Origin: Labilithrix sp.
GTDB taxonomy: Bacteria > Myxococcota > Polyangia > Polyangiales > Polyangiaceae
NCBI GenBank assembly: GCA_028287035.1
Contig: JAQBQL010000033.1
Span: 1 to 23,570 of the forward strand
Length of the DNA stretch: 23,570 nucleotides
Direction: 5' to 3'
Shown here piece after piece: positions 7,962-16,073 of this stretch. The notes beneath the pieces were generated by a model. That model had not been told where the DNA came from. It made no database searches and worked only from the letters and a program-made list of their open reading frames with translations. Every line of letters starts with the position of its first letter. Position 1 is the stretch's first letter. The translations under genes and the position numbers were made by a program.

Positions 7962-9371
7962 GTGGCGGACGCACGGACCGCGCTCCGCATCACCGACGAG
8001 CTGCTCTGGGTGCTGCGTCGCTCGGGGTTCGCGATCGCGACGTCCCAGGCCATCGATGCGGTGCGGGCCGTGCGGGCCGTGGGGTTCGGATCGCGCGAGG
8101 CGGTCCGCGACGCGCTCGCCTCGGTGATCGTGAAGCGCGCGCGAGATCGCGTGCGGTTCGAGTCGATCTTCGACGACTTCTTCACCGCGACCGCGCAGGG
8201 GGAGCGCTCCACCCTGTGGGAGCGCCTTGCCGCCCAGGGATTCACCGGGCCCGAGCTCGCGGAGCTGCGCGACATCCTCGACGCGTACGGCGCGGCGAGC
8301 CCCGAGGGCGCGCTCGGGCCGGTTCTCCATCGCGGGGCCGAGCTCGACCGGCTCCTCCAGCTCGCCGGGAGCGCGCAGATGCTCGAGGGCATGCAGAGCT
8401 CGCTGCAGGCCGGGTTCTACACGCACCGCCTGCTCGATCACGTGGGTACCTGGCGCGCCCAGGGGGAACTCGCCAGCCTGAAGGCGCGCCTCAGCGACGC
8501 GCTCGGCGAGGACCGCGCGGCGCGCCTCCTCGAGGCCCTCACGCGCGAGGTGCAGCGCGCGGCGGAGGACGTTCGTGGCTTCGTCCGGAGCACCCTCGAG
8601 CGCCGCGAGGCGGAGCGCGCCGAGGAGGGCGACCTGCTGACCGCGCCGCTCTCCGGGCTCGACGAGAACGAGATCGAGGAGGTGCGCCGCGCGGTGCGCT
8701 CCTTCGTGCAGCGGCTGCGGGGCGGCGAGCGCGTTCGCCGGCGGCGCGGAGCGAAGGGACGCATCGACGGTCCGGCGACGCTCCGGCGCTCGATGCGCAC
8801 CGCGGGGATCCCCTTCCGGCTGGTCCGGCGCACGCGGCGGCGCGACAAGCCGCGCCTCGTGCTCATGTGCGACGTGAGCGACTCGGTGAAGAGCGTGGCT
8901 CGCTTCCTCCTCGAGCTGACGTACGCCTCGCAGGAGCTCTTCGACCGCACGCGCACGTTCGTGTTCGTCAGCGATCTCGGCGAGACCACGAAGCTGTTCG
9001 AGGACGAGCCCATCGCGATGGCGCTCGCCAAGGCGTACTCGGGCGCGGTGGTGCCGGTGACCCACAACTCGAACTACGGGCGCGTCCTCCAGACGTTCGC
9101 GCGCGAGGTGCTGCCCGATCTCGATCGGCGCACCACCGTCGTCGTGCTCGGCGACGGCCGCACGAACTACCAGGCCGACGGGGCCGAGGTGCTCGACGCG
9201 ATCCGGGCCCGGGCGCGCGCCGTGGTGTGGCTCTGCCCGGAGCCGCGCGCCGCGTGGGCGACCGGCGACAGCGCGATGCCGCGCTATGCGCCGAAGTGCA
9301 CGCGCGTCCTCGAGGTGAGGTCGGCGCGTGACCTCGAGGAGGCCGCGCGCCTCCTGCTGTCGCTGCGCTGA
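7962..9371 (+). CDS. VWA domain protein of the CoxE type
   Basis: This cytoplasmic protein of 469 aa starts with GTG one base after the preceding stop codon (ctgaGgtg context), which fixes the start. The N-terminal two-thirds are helical, with a very basic stretch around 260-295 (RRRRGAKGR, RRTRRRDK). The C-terminal third is a von Willebrand A domain with a MIDAS motif DVSDS at 304-308 and the later metal-site loops VTHNSNYG and LGDGRTNY. Proteins of this type (CoxE/VWA containing) normally work with a MoxR-family AAA+ ATPase in metal insertion or complex maturation. No MoxR gene lies in this window; the partner here is an exported PDZ-thioredoxin instead. Its stop is 6 bp from that of the convergent apbE-like gene. 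Confidence 0.85.
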   Translation: MADARTALRITDELLWVLRRSGFAIATSQAIDAVRAVRAVGFGSREAVRDALASVIVKRARDRVRFESIFDDFFTATAQGERSTLWERLAAQGFTGPELAELRDILDAYGAASPEGALGPVLHRGAELDRLLQLAGSAQMLEGMQSSLQAGFYTHRLLDHVGTWRAQGELASLKARLSDALGEDRAARLLEALTREVQRAAEDVRGFVRSTLERREAERAEEGDLLTAPLSGLDENEIEEVRRAVRSFVQRLRGGERVRRRRGAKGRIDGPATLRRSMRTAGIPFRLVRRTRRRDKPRLVLMCDVSDSVKSVARFLLELTYASQELFDRTRTFVFVSDLGETTKLFEDEPIAMALAKAYSGAVVPVTHNSNYGRVLQTFAREVLPDLDRRTTVVVLGDGRTNYQADGAEVLDAIRARARAVVWLCPEPRAAWATGDSAMPRYAPKCTRVLEVRSARDLEEAARLLLSLR

Positions 9372-9377
9372 GCGGGC

Positions 9378-10541
9378 TCAGGGTCCGTCGCCGGGGACCG
9401 CGACCACGTCGATCTTCCCCTGGAGGCGCTTGCTCACCCAGAGGTTGTTCTTCGCGTCGACGATCACCGCGCCGACGCCGTCGAGCGACTCGACGAGCGC
9501 GAGGCCCTTGGCCGGCCCGAGGATGAACACGGCGTCGTCGATCTCGTCGGCGACCAGCGCGCTCGGCGCCCAGATCGTGACGCTGCGGCACGCGGTGGCG
9601 GGGTGGCCGGTGCGCGGGTCGATGATGTGATGGTACCGCTTGCCGCCGACGAGGTAGGCGCGCTCGTAGTCGCCGGCGGTGCTGAAGGCGTGATCGGACA
9701 GCGCGATCTTCGCGAAGTACTTGGTCTCTGGGCCGCGGGGATCGCGGATGCCCGCCTGCCAGTCGCTGCCATCGGGCTTCTTGCCGCGCGCGAAGAGATC
9801 GCCGCCCGCCTGGACGAAGAAGGACGTGAGCCCGATCGCGTCGAGCACCGCGACCGCGCGGTCGACGGCGTAGCCCTTGGCGATGCCGCCCAGGCTGATC
9901 TGCGTCTTGTCCTTCGCGAGCTTGACCGTCTTGTTCGCGTCGTCGACGAGGATGTTCTTGTAACCGACGAACGGCAGGCGCGCCTTGATGTCCTGCTCGG
10001 CAGGCGGATGCGGGTCGAGGTCCTCGTCGAACTTCCAGAGGCCATGCAGCGACTGGAAGGTGATGTCGAAGGTGCCCTCCGAGATCTCGCTCGTGTGGAT
10101 CGAGGCCTGGATGATGCGGAGCGTCTCGTCGCTGACGGGCACCGCGCTCTTGCCGGCGGCGGCGTTGATCTTCGACAGCTCGCTCTCGGGGCGCCACGTC
10201 GTCATCACCGACTCGACGCGCCGGATCTCGACGATGGCCTTCTCGAACGCCGCCCGCACGCGCGCCGCATCGATGGCGGGCGTGGTGAACGCGGCGAACT
10301 GGAGGTGCGTGCCCATCGCTGCGCCCTCGCCGGTGATGCGCTCCGGTACGAACGCGGCGGCGTCGGGCGCCTCGGCCTTCGCGGCAGGCGGCGCAGGGAG
10401 CTCGGGGGCACGCGGACCTTCGCTGGCACGCGGCGGAGACGAGCCCGCCACGTCACGGCAGGCGCCGGTGCCGAGGCCCAGCACGGCGGCCGGCAACACC
10501 ATCACGCCGAGGAACACGCCGAGGAGTGAGCGCCGCGCCAT
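9378..10541 (-). CDS. apbE: FAD:protein FMN transferase (ApbE family), probable lipoprotein
   Basis: This enzyme covalently attaches FMN from FAD to a Thr/Ser of target flavoproteins such as NqrB/C or RnfD/G; none of these targets is encoded nearby. It is 387 aa from the ATG at 10541, chosen because it gives a compact signal sequence (ARRSLLGVFLGVMVLPAAVLGLGTGAC) with a possible lipidated Cys28. The alternative ATG at 10610 would add an odd 23-residue extension. Family motifs present are MGTHLQF near the start of the domain, SLGGIAKGYAVD at 216-227, STAGDYERAY, and HHIIDPRTGHPA with Asp308 as a metal/FAD ligand. A Pro/Ala-rich tether follows the lipobox. It is divergent from the TonB-dependent receptor, with 56 bp between the start codons. 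Confidence 0.93.
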   Translation of the reverse strand: MARRSLLGVFLGVMVLPAAVLGLGTGACRDVAGSSPPRASEGPRAPELPAPPAAKAEAPDAAAFVPERITGEGAAMGTHLQFAAFTTPAIDAARVRAAFEKAIVEIRRVESVMTTWRPESELSKINAAAGKSAVPVSDETLRIIQASIHTSEISEGTFDITFQSLHGLWKFDEDLDPHPPAEQDIKARLPFVGYKNILVDDANKTVKLAKDKTQISLGGIAKGYAVDRAVAVLDAIGLTSFFVQAGGDLFARGKKPDGSDWQAGIRDPRGPETKYFAKIALSDHAFSTAGDYERAYLVGGKRYHHIIDPRTGHPATACRSVTIWAPSALVADEIDDAVFILGPAKGLALVESLDGVGAVIVDAKNNLWVSKRLQGKIDVVAVPGDGP

Positions 10542-10597
10542 CCTGCGCGGCGACGCTAGCACGAGGTCCCGCGGCGGGTGGTAGCCTGGACCGCGCC

Positions 10598-12724
10598 ATG
10601 GCGAGCTCACGCGTGAGACGCGCCGCGGTCCTCGCCCTCGCGTTGTCGGCGGCCTCCTCGACCGCAGCCGCCGACGAGCCGCCGGCCGCCCCCGTAGCGC
10701 CCGTGGCGCATGCGGAGGACGCGCCGATCGGACCTCCTCCGGCGCCCACCGACCTCGTGCAGGTGCGCGGCCGCAAGGGCGCGAAGTCGGGACAGACCAC
10801 GTTCTCCGCCGCCGAGGTGCGCGAGGTACCAGGCGCGTTCGGCGATCCCTTCCGCGTGATGGAAGCGCTGCCCGGCGTCACGCCGATGGTGAGCGGTCTC
10901 CCGTTCTTCTTCGTCCGCGGCGCGCCGCCCGGTAACAACGGCTACTACCTCGACGGCGTGCGCGTGCCGCTGCTCTACCACGTGGGCGTCGGACCCAGCG
11001 TCATCCACCCGGGCATGGTCGAGAAGGTCGACTTCTGGCCGGGCGGCTATCCGGCGCGCTTCGGGCGCTTCGCGGGCGGGATCCTCGCCGGCGAGACGCG
11101 GCGGCCCGCCGACGAGGTGCACGGCGAGGGCAACATCCGCCTCTTCGATGCCGGCGCCCTCGTCGAGGCGCCGTTCGCCGACGGCAAGGGCTCGGTGCTG
11201 CTGGCGGGCCGCTACTCGTACACGGCGGCCATCATCTCCCTCGCCGCGCCCGACGCGGTGCTCGACTACTGGGATTACCAGGCCCGCATCGCCTACCGCC
11301 TCGGCGACAAGGACGCGATCTCGGTGTTCGCGTTCGGCAGCTACGACTTCTTCGGCGAGAAGCAGTCGAACGGAGAGACCCGCACCGCCTTTGCGACGCA
11401 GTTCCATCGCATCGACGCGCGCTGGGATCACGAGCTGCCGCACGGCGGCAAGCTGCGCGCGGCGGTGACGGTCGGTCAGGACCAGACCGGCACCGAGGAC
11501 CTCGCCGGCGTCCGCGACCGCATGCTGACGAGCCGGGTGTACCTCGAGCAGCCGGTGGGCCGTGACGTGCTGGTGCGGGCAGGCGTGGACGCGACGCTCG
11601 ACCACTACGCGCTCGACTCCGCGCGGCACGAGGACGACCGGGAGGAGCAGCAGCGGCTCTATCCGCCTCGCAACGACCTGGCGGTGGGGATGCACCTGGA
11701 CGCGGTGTTCGTGCCCACCGATCGCTGGGAGGTGACGCCCGGCGTGCGCCTCGACCTGTTCGAGTCGGTGCGTGCCTCGGCGGCGTCTTCGCCGCGCGGA
11801 TCGAACGGCAACGGCGCGGTCCCGGCCGTCGATCCTCGGCTCCTCTCGCGGCTCCGGATCACGAAGGACGTCGCGTTCGTCTCCACCTTCGGCATCTCGC
11901 ACCAGCCGCCGGCCTTCTTCATCCCCATCCCGGGGCTCCAGCTCGGGCGCCTCGACCAGGGCCTCCAGACGAGCATCCAGACGAGCCAGGGGCTCGACAT
12001 CGCGCTGCCGCTCGCGTTCACGCTCACGCCGACCTTCTTCTACCATCGGTACCTGGGGCTCAGCGATTTCGCGACCACCTGCGGGATCAGCGACGGCAGC
12101 GCGACCGGCGACAACGACAGCGACAACTGCCTCGACAAGCGCGTGACCGGCCGCACGTACGGCGCCGAGCTGATGCTGAAGCGCTCGCTGACGAAGAAGC
12201 TGACGGGCTGGCTCTCGTACACGCTCTCGCGCACGACACGGACCACGCAGACGAGCACCTACGCGGTCGAGGATCTGCTCGCGGCGCGCCGCGGCCCGCG
12301 CCACACCACCACCGAGGAGATCGCCGGCGACTTCGACCGCACGCACGTGCTGAACGTGATCGGAGCCTACGATCTCGGGCACGGCTGGCGCGCCGGCGGA
12401 CGGTTCTACTACTACACGGGCCGACCCTACAGCGCGACGGCCTACGGCGTGCCGCTGCCGCCGTTCAACGAGCGCCGCTACCCGGATTTCTATCGCATCG
12501 ACGCGCGCCTCGAGAAGGCGTGGCACGTCGGCAAGAAGGGCCGCATCTCGCTGGTCCTCGAATGGCTGAACGTCACGCTACGCAAGGAGGCGACGAGCGT
12601 GTCGTGCGGCAGCTCGTCGAGCGGGGGGAGCGTCCAGCAGGTGCTCGCGGCGGCGAACGAGTGCACGTTCGAGTACGTGGGGCCGGTCACCATCCCGAGC
12701 ATCGGGGTGGAGGGCGCGTTCTAG
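10598..12724 (+). CDS. TonB-dependent receptor-like outer membrane protein
   Basis: This 708-aa protein begins with a signal peptide (ASSRVRRAAVLALALSAASSTAAADEPP); the start at 10598 was preferred over an in-frame upstream ATG at 10526 for that reason. A plug domain follows (about 60-160): VREVPGAFGDPFRVMEALPGV, FFVRGAPPGNNGYYLDGVRVP and the VEKVDFWPGGYPARFGRFAGG signature. The rest is a beta-barrel with alternating strands ending in a terminal Phe (GVEGAF), as expected for BAM-assembled porins. A Cys-containing loop rich in Asp/Asn (TCGISDGSATGDNDSDNC) could be extracellular. I see no obvious TonB box or carboxypeptidase-like N-terminal domain, and the substrate is unknown. Neighbouring ApbE gives no firm hint. 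Confidence 0.87.
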   Translation: MASSRVRRAAVLALALSAASSTAAADEPPAAPVAPVAHAEDAPIGPPPAPTDLVQVRGRKGAKSGQTTFSAAEVREVPGAFGDPFRVMEALPGVTPMVSGLPFFFVRGAPPGNNGYYLDGVRVPLLYHVGVGPSVIHPGMVEKVDFWPGGYPARFGRFAGGILAGETRRPADEVHGEGNIRLFDAGALVEAPFADGKGSVLLAGRYSYTAAIISLAAPDAVLDYWDYQARIAYRLGDKDAISVFAFGSYDFFGEKQSNGETRTAFATQFHRIDARWDHELPHGGKLRAAVTVGQDQTGTEDLAGVRDRMLTSRVYLEQPVGRDVLVRAGVDATLDHYALDSARHEDDREEQQRLYPPRNDLAVGMHLDAVFVPTDRWEVTPGVRLDLFESVRASAASSPRGSNGNGAVPAVDPRLLSRLRITKDVAFVSTFGISHQPPAFFIPIPGLQLGRLDQGLQTSIQTSQGLDIALPLAFTLTPTFFYHRYLGLSDFATTCGISDGSATGDNDSDNCLDKRVTGRTYGAELMLKRSLTKKLTGWLSYTLSRTTRTTQTSTYAVEDLLAARRGPRHTTTEEIAGDFDRTHVLNVIGAYDLGHGWRAGGRFYYYTGRPYSATAYGVPLPPFNERRYPDFYRIDARLEKAWHVGKKGRISLVLEWLNVTLRKEATSVSCGSSSSGGSVQQVLAAANECTFEYVGPVTIPSIGVEGAF

Positions 12725-12737
12725 CGCGCGGCGCGCC

Positions 12738-13391
12738 TCACTCGAGGCGCGTCACCTGCCGGCCTCGGGCGGTCGCGATCGAGGCGAGCAGATCGGCGAG
12801 CTTCTTGTCGTCGGCGACGCGCGGGAGCTTGTCGTACTCCCCGTTCCAGAGCTCCAGCATCACTCCCGCGTTGTCGACGACCACGCGGTCGACCTGCGCC
12901 CAGGTGTAGCGCTTCACCTTGGGGAAGCCGGCGAGCAGCGTGCGGGACTCGATCGCGTCGCCGGTCACGACGACGCCACGAAGCGCGTTCTTGATCACGT
13001 TCCCGATGGCCGCGAAGAGGATGATGAACGCGAGCGGACCGGACCCGAACACGCGGTGCCGATCGCCCTCGACCACCCAGACGTACAGGCGCGAGTTCGA
13101 TGACCCGTAGTAGGCCGCGAGCACGCTGAGCCCGATGCAGGCGGCAAACACGAGGAACAGGTACCCGGGGATGCGCGAGAGGAGCGGCGGCCCGAACGCG
13201 AAGCGCTCGTTCCGCGCCGGGCTGTAGGCCATCTCGAACTTGGCGATCGAGCCGTTCACGTCGGTGATCGAAGGACGATCGCCCTCGTCGGCAGTCTCGA
13301 TCACGCCGGCGAGCTCGTGGGAGCCCGACGTGGTGGAGCGGACGGTCGGGGCGGGCGGGGCTGACGTGGTGCGAGGCTCGGTCACGACCAT
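12738..13391 (-). CDS. Membrane protein with PH-like domain, unknown function
   Basis: This 217-aa protein has a Pro/Thr/Ser-rich N-terminus (about 1-55) and two hydrophobic helices (about 75-94 and 116-135). The C-terminal segment RGVVVTGDAIESR, KVKRYTWAQVDRVVVDNAGVMLELWNGEYDKLP resembles the bacterial PH-like domain found in two-helix membrane proteins. The start at 13391 has a reasonable Shine-Dalgarno (GGAGAG) just upstream. It converges on the TonB-dependent receptor with 13 bp between stops and follows the GAF/EI-like gene on the same strand after 64 bp. No enzymatic motif is visible, and the PH assignment rests on pattern only. Confidence 0.65.
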   Translation of the reverse strand: MVVTEPRTTSAPPAPTVRSTTSGSHELAGVIETADEGDRPSITDVNGSIAKFEMAYSPARNERFAFGPPLLSRIPGYLFLVFAACIGLSVLAAYYGSSNSRLYVWVVEGDRHRVFGSGPLAFIILFAAIGNVIKNALRGVVVTGDAIESRTLLAGFPKVKRYTWAQVDRVVVDNAGVMLELWNGEYDKLPRVADDKKLADLLASIATARGRQVTRLE

Positions 13392-13455
13392 CTCTCCATG
13401 AACCCGCGAGGCGCGCGGAGCTTGGACGAGCTCGGACGCGGCCGCGGGGCGACGG

Positions 13456-14775
13456 TCAGTCTACGCCTTCCTGCGTGCGGCGGTACTCGCGGAGCGCCGC
13501 GACCTCGCCCTTCGACGGATTGATGACGAGCAGGCCGTGATCGGCATCGACGAGCGCGACGTCACCGTCGGACGCCCAGCGGAAGAGCCCCTCCACGCCG
13601 ACCACCGCCGGGACGTCGAAGAGACGGAGCAGCGTGCGCGTGCGTGGCCCGCCGCCGCGGTCGGTAAGCGCGACGCCGACCGGATGCGCGCGCGCCGAGA
13701 TGAGCAGATCGAACACGCTCAGCGTGTCGCCGACGAGGATCGCCTTCGTGGGCAGCTCGGCGCGCTTGTCGGCGACCGCGAGCATGACGAGGGCGTCGCA
13801 CAGGTCCTCGACGTCGCGCGCGCGCTCCTCGAGGAAGGCGTCCCGCGAGACGGAGGCGGCGGTGCGTGTCACCTCGCGCGTCACCCGGCTGAGCGCGGCG
13901 GGGATCCCGGTGCGACCCTCGAGGAGCTCGTCGGCGCGCTCGCGAAACCGCGCGTCGCCCAGGATCTCGACGTACGTGGCGAGGAACGCCGCCTCGGAGC
14001 CGATCTCCATCTTCCGCGCGCGGTCGGCGAGCGCGCGGATCGCCTTGTCGGCGACGTCGAATGCGCCGCGCAGCAGGCGGCGATCCTCGCGGACGTCGGT
14101 CTCGGGCCGGGGCTCGCTGGGGCGGGCGGCCGGCCGGCGGAGCGCGGCGATGGCGCCGATCGCGCGGCCGCCGACGAAGGGGCGACCGGTCAACGTCACC
14201 TTGCGCGTGCCCCCGCCGGCCTTGCGGGCGAGCGGCCGTTCGCGGCGCGCGTCGATGAGCTCGGCGTGGCGGACGCCGGCGCCGATGATCGCCCCGAGCG
14301 CGGTGAGCAGCTCGATGTCGCGCTCGTCGAACGCGCTCCGGGCGCGCTGCACGACGAGCGCGCCGGAGGGGCCCGCCTTGCCGCGAACGGGCACCGCGAG
14401 GAACACCGGATAGCGCTCCTCGTCCAGGACGGAGAACGGCTTGTACGCGGCGTCGTGCGGAGCGTGATCGCTCGTGACCGGCCGGAGGTACTCGACCGCC
14501 TCGCCGGTCATCCCCTCGCCGATCTGCAGCCGCACCTGCCCGATCGCGGCCGACGAGAAGCCGACGTTTCCGCGCATGACGAGCTCGTGGCCGTCGCCCT
14601 CGACGAGGTAGAGCGAGCACACGTCGGCGCCGAAGATCGCGGCGATGCGCCGGGGCGCCTCGTCGAGGAGCGTGACGAGCGGCATCGGCTTCGCCGCGAA
14701 CGTCGCGAAGTCGAGGACGCCATCGAGCCTCGGGTTGCCACGTCCGTGAACCTTCGTGTGCGGGTCGTCGGACAT
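13456..14775 (-). CDS. Truncated EI(Ntr)-like protein: GAF + EI N-domain + swivelling domain without the active His
   Basis: This 439-aa protein resembles the front part of PtsP (Enzyme I of the nitrogen PTS). An N-terminal GAF domain (about 17-180: CSLYLVEGDGHELVMRGNVGFS, QIGEGMTGEAVE, PVRGKAGPSGALVV) is followed by an EI-type HPr-binding/N-domain (about 195-320, with the signature FLEERARDVEDLCDALV). A phosphohistidine swivelling domain comes next (about 325-425: ILVGDTLSVFDL, PAVVGVEG, VALVDADHGLLVINPS). The C-terminal PEP-binding barrel (about 250 aa) is absent. The usual GGxTSHxAI motif reads GGGPRTRTLL, putting Arg378 where the phosphorylated His should be. It therefore cannot be a normal PEP phosphotransferase and is probably a sensor or regulator. 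A good ribosome site (GGGGGT) precedes the ATG at 14775. The reading frame is intact, so it does not look like a decaying gene. Confidence 0.82.
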   Translation of the reverse strand: MSDDPHTKVHGRGNPRLDGVLDFATFAAKPMPLVTLLDEAPRRIAAIFGADVCSLYLVEGDGHELVMRGNVGFSSAAIGQVRLQIGEGMTGEAVEYLRPVTSDHAPHDAAYKPFSVLDEERYPVFLAVPVRGKAGPSGALVVQRARSAFDERDIELLTALGAIIGAGVRHAELIDARRERPLARKAGGGTRKVTLTGRPFVGGRAIGAIAALRRPAARPSEPRPETDVREDRRLLRGAFDVADKAIRALADRARKMEIGSEAAFLATYVEILGDARFRERADELLEGRTGIPAALSRVTREVTRTAASVSRDAFLEERARDVEDLCDALVMLAVADKRAELPTKAILVGDTLSVFDLLISARAHPVGVALTDRGGGPRTRTLLRLFDVPAVVGVEGLFRWASDGDVALVDADHGLLVINPSKGEVAALREYRRTQEGVD

Positions 14776-14859
14776 GGGCTCACCCCCAGTTTGCCGCGGA
14801 CCCGAAGGCGCTGTCCAGGGCGGGATGACACGAGGGCTCCGGCGCTGTATGAGGAGCAC

Positions 14860-15288
14860 GTGACCATCGACTTTCCCTCGACCGCGTGGACGGCCGCTTA
14901 CAAGGACGCCATCAACGCCAACCCGGAATACAAGAAGGCGGGGAAGGACTGGACGCACGGCGCCGTCGCCATGGTGGTCAAGGCCGAGCCTTCGCTCGAT
15001 CTTCCGGAAGACCTTGCGATGGTGCTCGACGTTCACCAGGGCGAGTGCCGGTCGTGCACGCTGGCGCCCGCGAAGGAGGCCGAGGAGACGGCGCCCTTCG
15101 TGATCGTGGCGAGCTACGCCCAGTGGAAGCAGGTCATCAAGAAGGAGATCGACCCGACGAAGGCTCTGATGCAGGGCAAGTTGAAGCTGACCAAGGGTCA
15201 CATGCCCACGATGGTCAAGCACGTCAACGCATCGAAGCAGCTCGTGGAATCGACCTCGCGCGTGCCGACCAAGTTCCGCGGGGAGTGA
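14860..15288 (+). CDS. SCP2 sterol-binding-fold protein
   Basis: This small soluble protein of 142 aa has the SCP2 (sterol carrier protein 2-like) pattern: an N-terminal helical part (AWTAAYKDAINANPEYKKAGKDW), beta strands AVAMVVKAEPSLDL and LAMVLDVHQGECRSCTL, then FVIVASYAQWKQVIKKEIDPTKALMQGKLKLTKGH, whose 'W..v..g..dp..ai..G.lk..Gd' pattern is the family hallmark. The GTG at 14860 was chosen as the start because GAGGAG lies just before it and the protein then begins at the usual point. It probably binds a hydrophobic ligand such as a lipid or acyl-CoA. It is divergent from the EI-like gene. Confidence 0.8.
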   Translation: MTIDFPSTAWTAAYKDAINANPEYKKAGKDWTHGAVAMVVKAEPSLDLPEDLAMVLDVHQGECRSCTLAPAKEAEETAPFVIVASYAQWKQVIKKEIDPTKALMQGKLKLTKGHMPTMVKHVNASKQLVESTSRVPTKFRGE

Positions 15289-15328
15289 CGCGGGGGCTGC
15301 GGTTTCTCGGCCGCGCGCGCCGAGACCC

Positions 15329-15358
15329 TTGACCGCGCATGGCGCGTGCTTCGATGAT
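15329..15358 (+). promoter_or_regulatory. Candidate promoter of the receiver-cytochrome pair
   Basis: TTGACC (15329-15334) matches the -35 consensus in 5 of 6 bases. After 18 bp comes GATGAT (15353-15358), a 4 of 6 match to TATAAT. Transcription would start about 7 bases later, essentially at the ATG at 15365, so the message would be leaderless or nearly so. No Shine-Dalgarno is visible, which fits. Confidence 0.45.
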
Positions 15359-15364
15359 GCGCGA

Positions 15365-16072
15365 ATGGCTACCTCCGCCCCGCTCGTGCTCGTCGCCGAC
15401 GACGAGCCCTCGATGCTCGAGCTCGTCGCGCGCCACCTGCGCACGATGTCCGGTCCGAAGCTCGAGGTCATCATCGCTTCCGACGGTGAGGAGGCGTGGC
15501 GCCAGGCCCGCGAGCATCTGCCCGATCTCGTCGTCCTCGACGTGATGATGCCGGGCATGAGCGGCTGGGAGGTCTGTCGCAAGATCCGCGAGGACGTCGC
15601 GCTCGCGCACACCGGCGTCGTGATGCTCACGGGCATCGGCGAGAACCTGAACCAGATGACGAGCCCGCTCTACGGCGCGGACGCGTACATCGACAAGCCG
15701 TTCGAGTTCGACGACTTCGACGACAAGATCCGCGAGACGCTCGCCTCCCGCAGCAAGCAGCGCGACGGCGTGGTCCGTCCGTCGATGAACGGCACGACCG
15801 CCGCGGCCAAGCCGGCAGCAGGCGACGAGCCGGCGCCGGCGCGGTCCGCGAAGAAGAAGAAGGCGGCGCCCGCCAAGAAGAAGGCGGCGCCCGCGAAGAA
15901 GAAGGCGGCGCCCGCGAAGAAGAAGGCAGCGCCCGCCAAGAAGAAGGCAGCGCCCGCGAAGAAGAAGGCAGCGCCCGCCAAGAAGAAGGCAGCGCCCACC
16001 AAGAAGAAGGCAGCGCCCGCGAAGAAGAAGGCGGCGCCCGCGAAGAAGAAGGCAGCGCCGAAGAAGAAGTGA
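15365..16072 (+). CDS. Response regulator receiver domain with histone-H1-like lysine-repeat tail
   Basis: This 235-aa protein starts with a complete receiver (REC) domain (about 5-130): acidic pair Asp12-Asp13, phosphoacceptor Asp59 in LVVLDVMMPGMSG, the switch Thr in VVMLTG, and the conserved Lys in YIDKPFEF. A short Ala/Pro-rich linker leads into a tail of ten KKKAAP(A) units ending in KKK, closely resembling the C-terminal domain of histone H1 and bacterial H1-like proteins that bind DNA non-specifically. There is no conventional output domain such as winged helix, LytTR or GGDEF. The tail is likely to bind DNA, RNA or acidic polymers, with phosphorylation of the receiver as the control; that is inference. 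No histidine kinase lies nearby. The cytochrome gene starts 1 bp after the stop. Confidence 0.9.
   Translation: MATSAPLVLVADDEPSMLELVARHLRTMSGPKLEVIIASDGEEAWRQAREHLPDLVVLDVMMPGMSGWEVCRKIREDVALAHTGVVMLTGIGENLNQMTSPLYGADAYIDKPFEFDDFDDKIRETLASRSKQRDGVVRPSMNGTTAAAKPAAGDEPAPARSAKKKKAAPAKKKAAPAKKKAAPAKKKAAPAKKKAAPAKKKAAPAKKKAAPTKKKAAPAKKKAAPAKKKAAPKKK
15854..16069 (+). repeat. Tandem 21-bp repeats encoding KKKAAPA
   Basis: Ten in-frame units of 21 bp (7 codons, aagaagaaggcngcgcccgcn) run from 15854, followed by a last AAG triplet set. Copies differ mainly at silent positions (gcg/gca, gcc/gcg). One unit carries Thr instead of the final Ala, and the last is shortened to KKKAAP. Such a tract can expand or contract by slippage while keeping the frame. 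Confidence 0.95.
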
Positions 16073-16073
16073 C

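Noticed and set aside
10607..12526. Long open frame (639 codons) antisense to the TonB-dependent receptor
   Set aside because: The plus strand encodes a coherent signal peptide, plug and barrel; the antisense frame is low-complexity Arg/Ala/Val, typical of a shadow frame.
15854..16069. Regular 21-bp repeats as a possible CRISPR array
   Set aside because: There are no unique spacers; the repeats are contiguous, in frame and encode KKKAAPA inside the response regulator.
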